From Gnetum montanum (Eukaryota > Streptophyta > Gnetopsida > Gnetales > Gnetaceae): a stretch of 29,490 nt of DNA. Position 1 is the first letter of the stretch; the number at the start of each line of letters is the position of its first letter. The notes under the pieces are model-generated. The model was not told where the DNA came from. It saw nothing but the letters and a program-made list of their open reading frames with translations, and ran no database searches. A program made the translations under genes and the position numbers. Location: NCBI GenBank assembly GCA_015680685.1, contig MNCI01000164.1, forward strand, positions 49,996 through 79,485. Reading direction: 5' to 3'. Below, piece by piece: positions 1-11,300 of the stretch.

Positions 1-2
1 CC

Positions 3-440
3 ACTAGCTTAGATATATATATATATATATATAAATCGATGGAGATGATTTTTAAAAAAATGATGTTTACTAAGCCCAACTACTAGACAAGGTAACAAAA
101 TAACTAACAACAGAATCACTCATCTCTCATTTGTTTCTCTACCACTTACCCAATTTAGTTTTACCCTCTCAGTCAAGTTTGTTCTTTCTTTGTTTATTCA
201 TGGCGTTTTTTAGCACTATTTATGGAAGAGATTTATTTTTCAAAAACACCATTAACAAATAAAGAAAGAGCAAACTTGACTGAAAGGGTAAAACTCAATT
301 GGGTAAGTGGTAGAGAAACAAAGGAGGGATGAGTGATTCCATTTTTAGTTATATTGTTACCAAATCCAGTAGTCGGGCTTGGTTAACATCATTTTTTTTA
401 AATCATCTCGGCCAATTTATATATATATATCTAAGCTAGT
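3..440. repeat. Long-arm foldback element (MITE-like)
   Basis: Two arms of about 200 bp are inverted copies of each other: the left arm is 3-210 and the right arm 242-440, separated by a loop of about 31 bp. Both outer ends read ACTAGCTTAGATATAT inward, and each end carries a short (AT)n run. Arm identity is roughly 85 percent by eye, with matched blocks such as TTTCTCTACCACTTACCCAA in both. No open reading frame lies inside, so this is a non-autonomous foldback or MITE. Only two bases of left flank are present, so a target site duplication cannot be judged and the superfamily is not assigned. Confidence 0.9.
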
Positions 441-756
441 TTAGTAATAAATCCCGTAGCTAAGATACAACAAACGGTAACAAACTGACTACATGTAGAT
501 ACAAATGTCAAATAATGTTGGAAGCAAGTAGAAGCAGTTCCAAATATAAAAGGGAAACACCAAATGAGAGACTAGTTACGTTTTGAATTCATCAATTAAG
601 AGCATGGATATCAAGGCTAATACGATTAGTCCAGAATTTAGAAATAAAAAAGCTTAGATGGAGAAAAATATTACCAATCTTGTCCATGTTTGTTTTTTTC
701 CTTCAAATGGTTTTTGGAAAGAAAGAAGGATTTACACTATATATGTTTGTTGTTAG
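441..756. other. Intronic or 5' flanking sequence, no gene seen
   Basis: This AT-rich stretch lies between the foldback element and the first recognisable SURF1-like exon. It ends in a pyrimidine-poor tract and TTGTTAG, which serves as the acceptor of that exon. I looked for the SURF1 N-terminus (mitochondrial presequence) here and did not find it, so the first exon or exons are probably upstream of the window or lost. Confidence 0.5.
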
Positions 757-862
757 GTGCGTCGAAGACGCAACAAATGGGATGGTCAGGTATTTTGCTC
801 TATCTTCCAGGGGCTATCACATTTGGTTTAGGAATTTGGCAACTCTTCAGGGACGTGACAAG
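757..862 (+). pseudogene. SURF1: SURF1-like exon: N-terminal membrane segment
   Basis: In the frame starting at 756 this reads GWSGILLYLPGAITFGLG followed by IWQLFR, very close to plant SURF1 (KWSxLLLFLPGAITFGLGxWQI), which is the first transmembrane helix. An AG acceptor lies at 755-756 and a GT donor at 863-864. After FR the expected RR(Q/R)DK appears only after a shift (GRDK in the +1 frame), so one base has been lost near 851-853. The following block, expected to read about KxLEYRQxRLxxEP, is not present before the next exon. Confidence 0.9.
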
Positions 863-1103
863 GTCTTGTTGTTGTTGTTTTTGTGCAGCCAAAGCCAAAA
901 TCCTTTCTCTAAATCCAATATTTACTTATTGTTTCATAGCTTACTCTGATTTGGGAATCAAAAATGTTCATTTTCCTAGAAGTGATTTGCTTCACTTGTT
1001 TGGTAAACTGTTTATTCATTTACTTAGAAATTTGGATGTGAATAATGTGGTAGATTTCAATTCCTGTGGCTGATTTTTAATGTCTAAAACATTGAATTCA
1101 TAG

Positions 1104-1270
1104 GAATTAGAAGATTTGAAATCCCCAGAATTCAAAAAGGTCAAATGTGAAGGTATATATGATGAAAGTAAGTCGATTTTTATTAATTCATGCTCTAGGG
1201 CCATGTCTTATGTAACAAAAAATTCGCACTACTTGGTCACTCCATTGTTCCTAGTTGCCAATATTGATAG
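1104..1270 (+). pseudogene. SURF1: SURF1-like exon: LEFRRV to ITPL region
   Basis: An open block between AG (1102-1103) and a good donor AG/GTAGGT (1271). It reads ELEDLKSPEFKKVKCEGIYDE and then SKSIF, later TKNSHYLVTPLF. This matches SURF1 LxxLEFRRVxCxGxFDExxSI and TENGxxVITPL. Conserved glycines of the GPRSRSxSGxTENG stretch are replaced by Asn, Ser or Tyr, consistent with relaxed selection. No stop occurs inside, and the block ends in phase 2. Confidence 0.92.
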
Positions 1271-1358
1271 GTAGGTCCAACTTATGATTTTTTTTTTAAA
1301 TTATTTGTTTTAAAATAACAATATTTATTGTTTTTTTTCCTGTTATCTTCTCACTTTG
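1271..1358 (+). other. Start of 13.7-kb SURF1 intron
   Basis: Short T-rich intron sequence between the donor at 1271 and the poly(T) that marks the 3' tail of minus-strand LINE A. It contains runs of T and A and no coding signal. The 18 bases left of the poly(T) are the expected site of a target duplication, but I found no convincing partner near 7680. Confidence 0.6.
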
Positions 1359-1544
1359 TTTTTTTTTTTTTTTGAGAGAGAGAGAAAATGTTCGGGATTG
1401 TATTGCTGAAAATATAGTACAAGGAATTACAAAAAGTGGGTCAACAACGTTGGCCCATGTGGGGTGTGGTTACAACCCAAAATCGACATGTGAAACTATC
1501 CATCAGTCTTTTCCCTCAAAAACACTCAAAGCCAAAGACGGCAA

Positions 1545-1635
1545 GGGGGGGTACCCCCAATAAGGGGGGGCACCCCCCAACCTAAGGGGGGTGAACCCAA
1601 AATCATGGGGGGGCAAGCAAATGGGGGGGGGGCAA
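1545..1635 (+). repeat. G-run cluster in LINE A 3' UTR
   Basis: At least six runs of 6 to 10 G lie on the + strand within about 90 bp, with short spacers (for example before TACCCCC, CACCCCCC and CAAGCAAATG). On the sense strand of LINE A these are C-runs. The cluster lies between the ORF2 stop and the poly(A) tail. It has the spacing expected of a G-quadruplex on one strand and an i-motif on the other, but that is inference from sequence only. Confidence 0.7.
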
Positions 1636-1664
1636 CAACGACACCAAGGGGATTCCATGACACG

Positions 1665-3728
1665 TTAGGGGGGACAGAAATTGTAGCCCCACTCCAGCAT
1701 GTGAAGGATGTCCAACGTGTTACGGTGGATCTCTATGTCCATAAAACGGGTGCCCTGTTGGATGCCTTGCATGGCTGATTCTCGTCGATTCCTATCCGTC
1801 GTCGACATCCCCTCATCTAGATGGAAACGTGTCGAGGTCCAATGGATGTGGTTTCTGAGCTGCCCCGAAGTGCTGTCACAATTGATGCCAAGGATGAGGT
1901 ATATACACCGTCCACTCCTAAGCCATTGACGTGCATTATGCTCATGTGCCTGGTCCAGCTAGCTCTGCCTCTGTGTCTCCTCCTCCTATTCCCGTTCGTG
2001 CTGGGCCCATTCAGCCTCCTCGTGCTCCCTTTGGGTGGTTTTCTCTTGAAGTAGTTCTTCTCTCACCTAGGCCCGAATCTTGTCCACCAACTCGGCTGGG
2101 GCTACATCAGCTAGAAGGGTTTGTTGTCTAACTCTCTACTGCTCCCTTTCCTGGAACTAGGTTTCCAGCTCAACCAAGGCCTGCGCAAGGGCTTCCTACC
2201 ACTTTGCCTCCCAATCATGATCCTCAGCCTTACGTGTTGCGGTTGCAACCTCTTGAGCTACTTGCTGCAGAGCCTTGTCCTTGGTTTTATTGCGTCACAA
2301 GGTTTCGAGCGGGAACGTCTCCGACTCTACTGTGGGGTTTGGGGGTCTCCATCATCCCTGGCTACATTTCTTCTATATATAGGTCAGTGTAGGCTGGGTC
2401 TAGAGGCTCTCCTGGCTGGACAAAAGGGATGGACCAAGTGGGGGGCCTCCCCATGGGGGGGTAGCCGATGGGTTTTGCCCCCCTCCCCCCTCCCACTGCC
2501 CCCTACCACAGGGCCAAGATGAGCCCTGAGTGATGGCTTCACCTCTATAGTTGTAAGGTCATCAGGAAAAATCTAGGCAAGTTAATCCTACGCCTTAACT
2601 TAAGGCAATGGAGGAAGGCGAAGTGCATTCCCTGGAGCTTGGATCCATTGCCAGACTAGGCAAAACATCTATCAACGAGATCTGTTGCTCAGGCCCAAAT
2701 TTAGGGTAGAGAAGATCTAGGCACTTATCTGCTCTGCATGCGTGGCATTGGCCCATCAAAAAATAGTTCTACATCCTGTAGCTCGTGTGCAGAGGGTACT
2801 ATGATTTCGTTGTCGGCCTAGGCCCCCAGACACCTAGTAATCGAAGCTTCTGTGATGATGACCTCTCTCCCCTGAAAGTAGGTATGACCGTTGTGCCAGT
2901 TAGTGAAGAAAGCATCATCTGACAGGTTTGGGTCTCCAACCAGCCATTGTAGGGCACCACTCCAGCTGCACTATTCCACCATTTGCCAAAGTTCTTCCTC
3001 AGCCTGGAACGTGGCGTAATCAGGTTCGTATGTCGACATGACACCCATCATCGCCTCGATCTCTTTCCACATGTTGTGAGCCTAGGAAACCACCAGCGGG
3101 GGGGCCAATCGGTGTTGCTGGAATACTATGCAGTTTCTTATCTTCCACGCTACCCATAAAAGTAGCATGGCCTAAGAGTCGCCAATGAGGGGCATTCTGG
3201 GGGCTGCTCCTGCAAAGTGCCATGTGGCTCGCATGTAGGCATAGCCAAATGTGAAGTGTCGTACCATTTTAGATGTGATGCCACATAAGGGATAGGTGTC
3301 ATCAATAATGAGGTCCTATCTACGTAGAACCATGCGAACTGGTAGTGCGTCATGTCATATTAGCCACAGGAACATTTTGATTTTCTCAGGGAGCCACCCC
3401 CTCCAAATCTGCCACCAACTTGGTACCTATGGGTACTTGGCTATCATCAGGTGGTGTGGCACATGAACCAACCACCCTTGTGTCTGCATCTCACATGCAT
3501 GGTGACAGAGCATCTGCCAGGGTATCAAGTCCTGCATCCCTGCCTCCCAACGACGATATTTTGCATTCATAATGTAGATTCAGTAGGCTGGTTCCCCAAG
3601 CGGGCACATAAACCGGAGCAACAGGCGCTATTGTTCCATCATGAGTTTGTCCTTGAATTTGGAGATGCCTAGTCCCCTCACATTATGGGGGTGCATGTCC
3701 TAGTCCCAACTTACAAGGTGGATTTTTC

Positions 3729-3760
<32 letters not shown>

Positions 3761-6186
3761 ACCCCCCCCCCCCCCCCCCCCCNTTTTGTTAACAATGGTG
3801 ATCGGAGGGTTGGCGACCATCACAAAAAACTAGGTTATTGTCGTAAGAATCCATGATGCCACCACTAATCACCCCTTTCTGGTCAAGAAATGATTGGCCC
3901 AATGTCCCATCATTCTCTCAACCTTTTCCAACAACGTATTCCAAGATATTCTTTGCCCCCACTGGAAGAGTGGGATACCCAGGTAGGTGTCTCTAACTGT
4001 TCTGAGTGGGATGTTTAGGACCTATACAACTTGGTTCTTAATCTGTGTATCCACATTGATAAAATGAGTCATTGACTTAGCCCTGTTAATCTCCAGTCCC
4101 AGCTTGTCCGCTAACCGAGAAAGTGCGACGTTGATGTGCCGCACTTGTGGGACCCCCACACGACTAAGCAACATTATATCATCTGCATAGTGTTCAGCCT
4201 GACATTCCACCCCTACAATGTCAAGGTCGTCAACCCTTGATTTCGTACAATAGTATTACATCAAATCCATGGCGATAATGAACAGCAAAGGCGAGAGGGG
4301 GTCCCCCTACCGTAGGCCCCGCCTAGGTGAGGAAAGACCCCATAGGCACCCCCCCCACATCAAAGGAGAAACCTACAAATGATTCCATGTGGATGCACAG
4401 CTGGATAAAACCCTGGTCAAACCCCTTGGGTTACAAAATGGTGATCAAGGCTTCCCAGCTGATTGTATCATATGCCTTGGTAATGTTGAGTTTGAGACAG
4501 AGCCCTGGGAAACCCGTAATTCAAAGAGAATGAAACACATTCTGCATGAGAAGAACCTGGTCCTACAGGGTTTGACCTTGCACAAAACCTATTTGGTTTA
4601 CTCCAACTAACTTGGGCACTAGCGGTGCAAGCCTACAGACAATCAACTTCGAGAAAACTTGAATTAAAACGTTGCATACCCTGATAGGGCAAAAGTGTTT
4701 TGGATGGTGTGCCTTCATTTGCTTTGGAATGCACACTATTCGAGAACAATTGAGCTTCCTTCAAACTTGCCTCTTTGCCAGCATGAGGTTGAAAGCATCT
4801 AGAATATTGGATCCCAAAATATCTAGGAAGGTCTTGAAGAATTCTAGGCTCCAACCATCTGGTCCAGATGCCTTCCCTCTTGACATGTCACTGATGGTTG
4901 TGACAAGTTCCTACCATGAGAATGGGGCTAATAGTCGAGCATTATCCTCCTTTTTTAGCGCCTGCGAAATTTGGACCGATATGGGCTTGGTGGGTCTTTT
5001 GGCCCAGATCCTTTCCCAGTGTGTTAGCTCTTAAGCGACATTCTATGGTTCATCAATTATCCCCCCCCCCCTCCATGGTGTGTAGACAACGTGGCTAGCT
5101 TCATCCTCGTGTCTTAGTAATGGCAAAGAAAAAGTTTGTTTGCCTATTCCCCTCTCGAAGCCATCTAATCCATGATTGTTATCTCTAGTACATCTTCTCT
5201 TCTAAGTCAAGGCCTTGAAGTTGCCACAGAATGCTCTGCTATTCTTCTTGTAAGTCCTTCCTAGCCTCCTATTTGATCTGGATCTGAATTAGCCTATCCC
5301 TGAGTGTCCGCCAGCCCGTTCTAAATGAGAATTTATCCTCCATTAATAGGGCCTGGATAGGCCATTTCAGGCAAAGCAAACCATCTTTGAGGAAGTTCCT
5401 GGGATCTCCCTAACCCAGCTGGTAGTCTACCCAGATGTCCTCAACTAATGACCTCAACCATGGTTTAGACAACTAGGTTGCCTCAAAATGAAAGGATCGT
5501 GGGGTCCAAGGCTGTTTGGGTCTGAGCGAGCAAACCAGGGATCGATGATCCAAGGTGACCTGTTCCTACCCAGTAACCCACATGGCCAAGTGGAGGAGGA
5601 GGTCAAAATTGAATCAGACCCAGTCAATTCTAGAGAGGATGCAATCTAGGCCTTTCCTCCTATTACTCCAGGTGAATTAGCTATTCTCAATGGGCAGGTC
5701 CACCAGTGAGTGGACTGACAGGAAATCCTGAAACTCCTATGCACCTAAAGGGGAGGCTTCCCCACCAAACCTCTTCCATGGATGTAGTCTCTGGTTGAAG
5801 TCCCCAACTATTAGCCATGCAAGATGGTCTTGTACCAGCGCCACTACACGTTCCATCTCCTATAGCCTCTACTCCCATTTCTGCGCCCCATAGAAGTTGG
5901 TTAGCCAAACCCCTTGGGATGGGATATGGACTATCATGGTCCATTGTGAAGAGTCTACCAGCGTCATGTTGTAGCGGGCTAAGATAGCCAAACCATCTGC
6001 CTGACCCATGCAAGGGTGCACATGGGATTTCCAACCATCCCAAAGGAGATGGTGTTATTCTGTCACCTGCAGCTTGGTTTCTTGGAGGCATACGATGTCA
6101 TAACCTTCATCACAAACAATTCAACTTAGGGTATTTCTTTTATAGGGTGTACCCTATCCCCTACAATTCTAGCTAAAGATCTTCAT
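1665..6186 (-). pseudogene. LINE A ORF2 remnant: endonuclease, RT, zf-RVT and C-terminal extension
   Basis: ORF2 begins at 6186 (MKIFS, then a stop replacing W, then NCRG), the standard start of a plant APE-type endonuclease. It continues with VCLQETKLQ and GVWLTNFYGAQ near 5890. The reverse transcriptase has YADD intact at 4178-4189 (AEHYADDIMLLSR). The zf-RVT region at about 3230-3410 reads IWRGWLPEKIKMFLWL and TYPLCG. The same frame then runs on, broken only by stops, through MGVMSTYEPDY into DDAFFTNW (2875-2898). A second block reads SKLQGMHFAFLHCLK...INLPRF near 2580-2670. A coiled coil follows at about 1960-2290, then LDQAHEHN...WLRSGRC (about 1900-1958), and NTLDILHMLEW before the TAA at 1665. 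Most internal stops are TAG. Confidence 0.9.
3729..3783. other. Poly-C run ending in N (assembly gap or artefact)
   Basis: About 53 C with a single A, followed by N at 3783. It falls inside the ORF2 region of LINE A, between the RT and zf-RVT parts, where homologous copies have ordinary coding sequence. A homopolymer this long next to an ambiguous base looks like a consensus or gap-filling error. The true sequence here, possibly several hundred bases of ORF2, is probably missing. Confidence 0.75.
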
Positions 6187-7640
6187 GTATGCCCGGATGA
6201 GCGACGTTGGTAGACCTCCCGTAGGGTGTTCTGTAAACCCAAGTCAATGTTTTGTTGGGCTTGTCTAGCCCTAGATGAGCTTTCACTCGGGTGTTCGAGG
6301 CAACTCCCCCCCTCCTGTACCACCAGGCTACAGCCTAAGTCCTCGAATGGAGGCTCCTTCTCTGGGCGCTTATGGGACTTGGTGCTCCCCCTCACCACAT
6401 TAACCCATTTTCCCAAGGGGGGAAGCACTATCCCGAGCATCGTTGGGTCAGTTGATGATGATGGTGGTGATGTGTGGGGGGTGTTCATGTCAATGTTGTG
6501 GGCCGGTTAAGATGGGATAGGTGAGAGGCATAGTGGAGAGCTTTGTGGGAGGGGGGCAGGGAGGTGTAAGGTTTTTATGGATGGGGGGTCTGCGGGAGTT
6601 CATTGGGGGTGTGGGGAGGGGGACGGTGGGGGTGGAGATTATGTTCATGAGGCTCAAGGGAGGGGGGCAATTCTTGGGGGGGTGGTTTCTGCAGGGGCAA
6701 TTTTTGGGGGGCTAGCTAGTCTAGAGGTGGGTGTAGTCAGCCCTTACATCCCATCGTGACCTAGCCCATGCTCTCAATAAGCTACCGAGCCTGGTCCCGC
6801 AGCTACGTTGGCCTAGCCCTCTGAACCTGACAATCCTCCTCCTAGTACCCAGGTTTCCCACACCATGCACAACTTGCTCCATGACCCTCTTGGGTCTTCG
6901 ATCTTTGTTCCAAGTCTAGCTCTACTTACAGGTTTTCAAACTCAACCTAGAGTTGTTCCTCCCCTCCTCAAAGTTCTAGCACTATTTCTTGAACCAGGTC
7001 TTTGGTCGACAGGCTTCGCCACAAGCAAAAATAGGTGAAACCCATGCACACCATCGACTGCGTGACTCTATCGAATGTGATGAACTTCCCAAAGAACCCT
7101 GCCATCCGTTCCAAGAACTCTAGGTTCCACATCTCCCATGGGATCCTAGACACCTTAATCCACATCAAGTCCTGCATGAACAGGTCCATTTCACGATGCA
7201 CCCCAGGGTACCAAAGGGTTAAAGCCAGCCCTCAAGCACCGTAGAACCATGGCCAGCCCAGTAAGACCATGTCCCAAGCTTGCTAGGATGGAAGAATGAA
7301 TAGCATCAAATCCTCAGACAAGCTCTGCACTTCCACTTGGCCAACTTTTTAGTTTTCGTGCACCCACCTGCGGATGAGCTCCATCCACGGACGAGCACCC
7401 TGGGACACAAACCAACCAATGAGGCTCCGCTGCATAGTGCAGACTCCCTCCCTCAAGGGGCTATTGACCTAGAGGTGCATCGTGTGGTCCACATGGGAGT
7501 GTGCCTTGATCTTTCCATCAGGTACTCACAGTGTGTCCCCCCCCTTGGTCCTGTCTCTCCCTGTTTCCCTATGGTTCACCACTGTCTAGGAATCTCAAGG
7601 TGTTGTGTCCTGCTTCAGTGTCGGCCAATTCACTATTGGT
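6183..7640 (-). pseudogene. LINE A ORF1 remnant: DUF4283-like domain, CCHC knuckle, conserved tail
   Basis: Plant LINE ORF1 proteins bind the element RNA. A DUF4283-like domain is visible at about 6968-7350: WIKVSRIPWEMWNLEFLERM, then FGKFITFDRVTQ, which fits the family pattern WVRLPxLPxExW...IxxxxGxxIxxDxxT. A zinc knuckle at 6830-6871 reads CAWCGKPG, then Y in place of His, then a TAG, then EDC, so the third ligand is lost. The tail (6183-6488) has PPLGKWVNVVRGS and IDLGLQNTLREVY, both also found in LINE C. The ORF ends in TGA at 6183-6185, overlapping the ORF2 ATG as ATGA. The N-terminal start was not resolved. Confidence 0.82.
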
Positions 7641-7680
7641 CATCCCAATGCTTGTCTGAACAAAGTGAGGTGTCATGAAA

Positions 7681-8394
7681 GAAATTGTAAATAGAAAAAA
7701 TATTAAGGCTCTTTCTCTCTCTCAAAGTTCCTTTTTACATTCCTGTGAAAGATAGAACAAGATATTGAAAATTCAAATGACTAGTGTGTTGCTTCATTTT
7801 TCTTTCTTTACAAGGTAGTCCTAGAACACTATTTTAATAGTGTCTTAGTTAAGGGAAAAAATGTTCTGCTCCTCCTGGGTAGGGTTTGAATGAACAGAGT
7901 CTTCCCTTATTGCTTGACACCATTCACTTTGAGCTCCCTCTTGTGCCATTTGCCTCTCCCATTGTTTACTATATTTATTACATATAAATGTAATGCTAAT
8001 CATAGATCAATGAATAATCATGAAAAATTTTTAGAGTTAATTTTTAAAAATCATTTTTCAATGCTGATTTTTCAGATTTCTAGTTTATTTCCCTATCAAT
8101 TTTCAATTTCTAAACCTTGATTCTAGATGCCATCTGATCCTATGTTTTTAACTATCCTATTTACCTTCTAAATGAAGCTATCATACTATATATGATTTTA
8201 GTTTTGCATCATGTATTTGTTTTGCAAATCCTGTAGGGATTGAGTACATCAAATATGTATTTTATGAGATACTGGGAAATAAATTTTATGGGTGAAGACA
8301 TTAATTAGTCATGGGTGTCTTAAGGGGAAATTATATTTTTTGTTTTGCATCATGCACCTTTAATTATATCTTATTCTTTTGCTATCATTCACAA
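7681..8394 (+). other. SURF1 intron sequence between LINE A and LINE B
   Basis: AT-rich non-coding sequence. I searched it for the missing SURF1 blocks and saw none. It has pyrimidine-rich stretches and a short CTTTCTCTCTCTC near 7711, which resembles the 3' terminus of LINE A/C but is not followed by an A-run or preceded by element sequence. Confidence 0.5.
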
Positions 8395-8395
8395 N
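8395..8395. other. Ambiguous base N
   Basis: A single N in ATTCACAANGAAGATC, close to the presumed 5' truncation point of LINE B. It may mark a scaffold join, so the 5' boundary of LINE B should be treated with caution. Confidence 0.9.
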
Positions 8396-11300
8396 GAAGA
8401 TCATCTAGGATGTGTATAAATGTCCTTCATTGAGTAAGCCATGAGGATCCTCTCATGGAATTGCAAGGGACAAGGTACACCCTTCAAGCGTTGTACCCTT
8501 CTAGAAATGGTGGCGAGAGAGCATTGTGAAGTTGTGTGTCTCAAGGATACTAAGGTTCAACAATAGGAATTTCATTGGTTGTGATGGCCTAGATGGCACT
8601 CACAAGGTGTGCCATGTTAGGGGAGAGCTAGAGGCATGGCCATCATGTCCAAATGGCCTTTTGTGGTGGTGGATGAGTCCTAGTGTAGCATCAATATATG
8701 GTTGGAACAACAAGGTTTGTGGATTACAAACTTCTATGAAGCTTAGTAATGGGAGGCATGGCTGCAGGAGCTAGAGCAAATTGCACCCATGATTGCTAAT
8801 TGGAGGAAGTGGATCTTGCTGGGGAACTTCAACCAGCATCTTCATTCATGGGAAAAATCTGATGGGGACATGTCGGACCCTCTAGGGGATCAACAGTTTC
8901 AAGATTTTCTAACAGCCCATGGGTTGGTGAATATGGAAGTTAGGGGGTGTCAATTCACATGGTGTAATCAAAGAAAGGGACAAGACAGGCTCATGACTAA
9001 CATTGCTTGTGTGTGGGTGAGCTTGAACATGCTGATGGATAAAGGGGTGCTTGTCATCAACAAAGAAAGAGTTGTGTTGGATCATAGGCTGTTGGTTTGT
9101 ATGCTTGGGCCTTAGGAAGATAGGGAGCCACACCCATTCAAATTTAAACAACCATGGCTAATGAAGTCATGGTTGAAATCATTAGTGGAGGATATTTGGG
9201 GAGCCTACCTATTGGGTAGTGATCCTAAAGAGTTTCTGAAACAAGGGCTGAGCTTGCTCAAACAACATATTTGTAGGGTCAAGTCCAAGGACAAATTCTC
9301 TTTTTGATATAGTTGGAGGGAGCTCATGTAGCATTTGGAGTGGATCCAGAGGGCCCAAAAGCTCTATCAGAATCAACAGGATATTAAGGGGGTAGTGTTG
9401 CGAGAGCTCCAGACGCTTGACAAAGAGGAGAAAATGTATTGGAGACAAAAGGGATGGCTTCGATGGTTGAGGGAGGGAGATAGGAATACATGCTTCTTCT
9501 TTGCGGCGGCTTGTTAAGCTCACTTAGCCAAGATGATACCTTCTATTCAAGATGGAGACCAAATTGTTGAGGGAAAAAGGAGGTTGCACAAGCTCTCTTG
9601 AGGTACTAGTCTAACATTTGGCAATAATGGGTGACCAAACCAATCTCCATTGATATTTTGAGGGTATTAGGTGAGGAGGACAATCGTAAGTTGTTGGCAC
9701 CCTTTACTCTGGGAAAATTGGAGGGGTATTGGCATCCATGAAGGGAGGTAGGGCACTAGGCCCTGATGGGTGGCTTGTGAATTTTTTTTGGACTTTTTCT
9801 ACGGAGCTAGGGGAAAATATCCTGCATGCCTTTAACAAGATGTTTGTGTGGGGCCAAGTGAGAAGAGAGATCAACTACTCACGATTGGTGATGATCTCGA
9901 AGTCATCAAATCCATTGAATCTAACGTGCTTTCATCCTATTGGGGTGTGAAACACTCTAATTTGGCTCTTTTAAAAAATGTTGGTGGCCCAGATGGGGCC
10001 CATGATGCAATGCCTAGTGGGAGAACAACAGGCTGGCTTTGTCCAAGGTAGATTTTTGTAGGATCAGATTTTACTAGTGTAGGAGGTGATGCACTCACTA
10101 TGACAAATGAGGTTTCTAGGCATTTGTTTGAAACTTGACATCATGAAGGTGTATAACATAGTATCTTAGAATGCATTGCAAGAGATCATGTTATGTAAGG
10201 GATTCCACCCACATTTTGTGAAATTGTGCCTGCATATCCAACAATTGGATGCATTCTCTTTAGATTGGCAGGGGGGTTGGTACTATGGGGATTTGCATCC
10301 CTTGGTAGGGGATCAAGACAGGGAGACCCCCTATCACCATATTTGTTCATTCTTGTGATGGATGCCATGAGAACTTATTGAAGGTCTGAAGGGGTTAGAG
10401 GGTTGATAGTTGGCCAGGGGGGATGTAGTGCCTAGTTGAGCATTATGTTCATGACACATTTTTATTCACTCAAGCTATCATTCCCCAAGTGCTTGCTATT
10501 AACAGGGCTCTGCTACAAATGGCCTATGAGGTTGGGTTGGAGGTTAATTGAGGTAAATCCCTGGTGCATCTACTCAATGTTGAGTAGATAGTGAAGGGGA
10601 GAATTGTTTAACTATTGGGGGTTTTACCAAAATCTAAGGAGGATACCTACTTGGGTTTATGTTTGTTTGACTGGCATAGAAAGCAGGTGTGGGAATCCCT
10701 AATCAAACAAATGTAGGATAGAGTTGGCCACTAGACTAATCGATTTCTATCTAGGGCAGGGAGGTTGGCATTGGCGGCATTGGTTTTGTTGGCTATGGCT
10801 AGGTACGCTACGTCGACCACCTCCCCCCCAGATTAGGGTGACAAAGGAAATTGATCGCATTGTGCATAACTTCATTTGGTTAGGGGGCAAAGGGGGTGGC
10901 AGGATGCATTTGGTGGTGTGGGATATTGTGGCTAGCCCAAAGCAAGTAGGGGGTTTGGGGGTGCTAGGTTTTGATGATGTCTAGGCAATGGGGCTTCAAG
11001 GGTTGCTCTAGTGGATATGTGCTCGAGATAGTTGTGCTACCTAGTGGTTGCAGATTGTATGTCATAAGTATAGGCAATAGGAGGCCACCAACAACAATTC
11101 AAATTTTTGGCATGCATTAGTTTCACATGTGCAAAGCATTTTACCAAGGGGGCTGATTAATGTGTAGCCAAAGCAACTGATCAAACATAAATACCTTGCT
11201 GTTAGGGGGTGGTGGTAGTTATGGAGGGGTAGACTCCCTAAAAAAATCAAATATTTTATTTGGTTGGTGAAACATGGTGCTATACTCATGTAGCATGTGC

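Larger units (their letters stand above)
1359..7680 (-). mobile_element. LINE A, near full-length L1-type non-LTR retrotransposon
   Basis: Read on the minus strand, this is a two-ORF LINE inserted in the SURF1 intron opposite to the gene. Order: ORF1 (about 7640 to 6183), ORF2 (6186 to 1665), a 3' UTR and a poly(A) tail (poly T at 1359-1373). The tail is preceded by CTCTCTCTC, the same terminus as LINE C (GAACATTCTCTCTCTC before its A-run). The copy is crippled by many stops, frameshifts and a poly-C/N gap at 3729-3783. The 5' boundary is placed by alignment with the start of LINE C and is uncertain by some tens of bases; no target site duplication was confirmed. Confidence 0.9.

Noticed and set aside
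13-33. AT-dinucleotide run as a microsatellite or origin feature
   Set aside because: It is part of the foldback arm and is mirrored at the other end of the element.
680-949. Open frame of 89 codons overlapping the first SURF1-like exon
   Set aside because: It is in a different frame from the SURF1 match and crosses the exon-intron boundary; only the segment 757-862 in the 756 frame has homology.
7923-7931. TTCACTTTG as the right-hand target duplication of LINE A (left copy TCACTTTG before the poly T)
   Set aside because: It lies about 240 bp beyond detectable LINE A sequence, and the match is only 8 to 9 bases in T-rich DNA.
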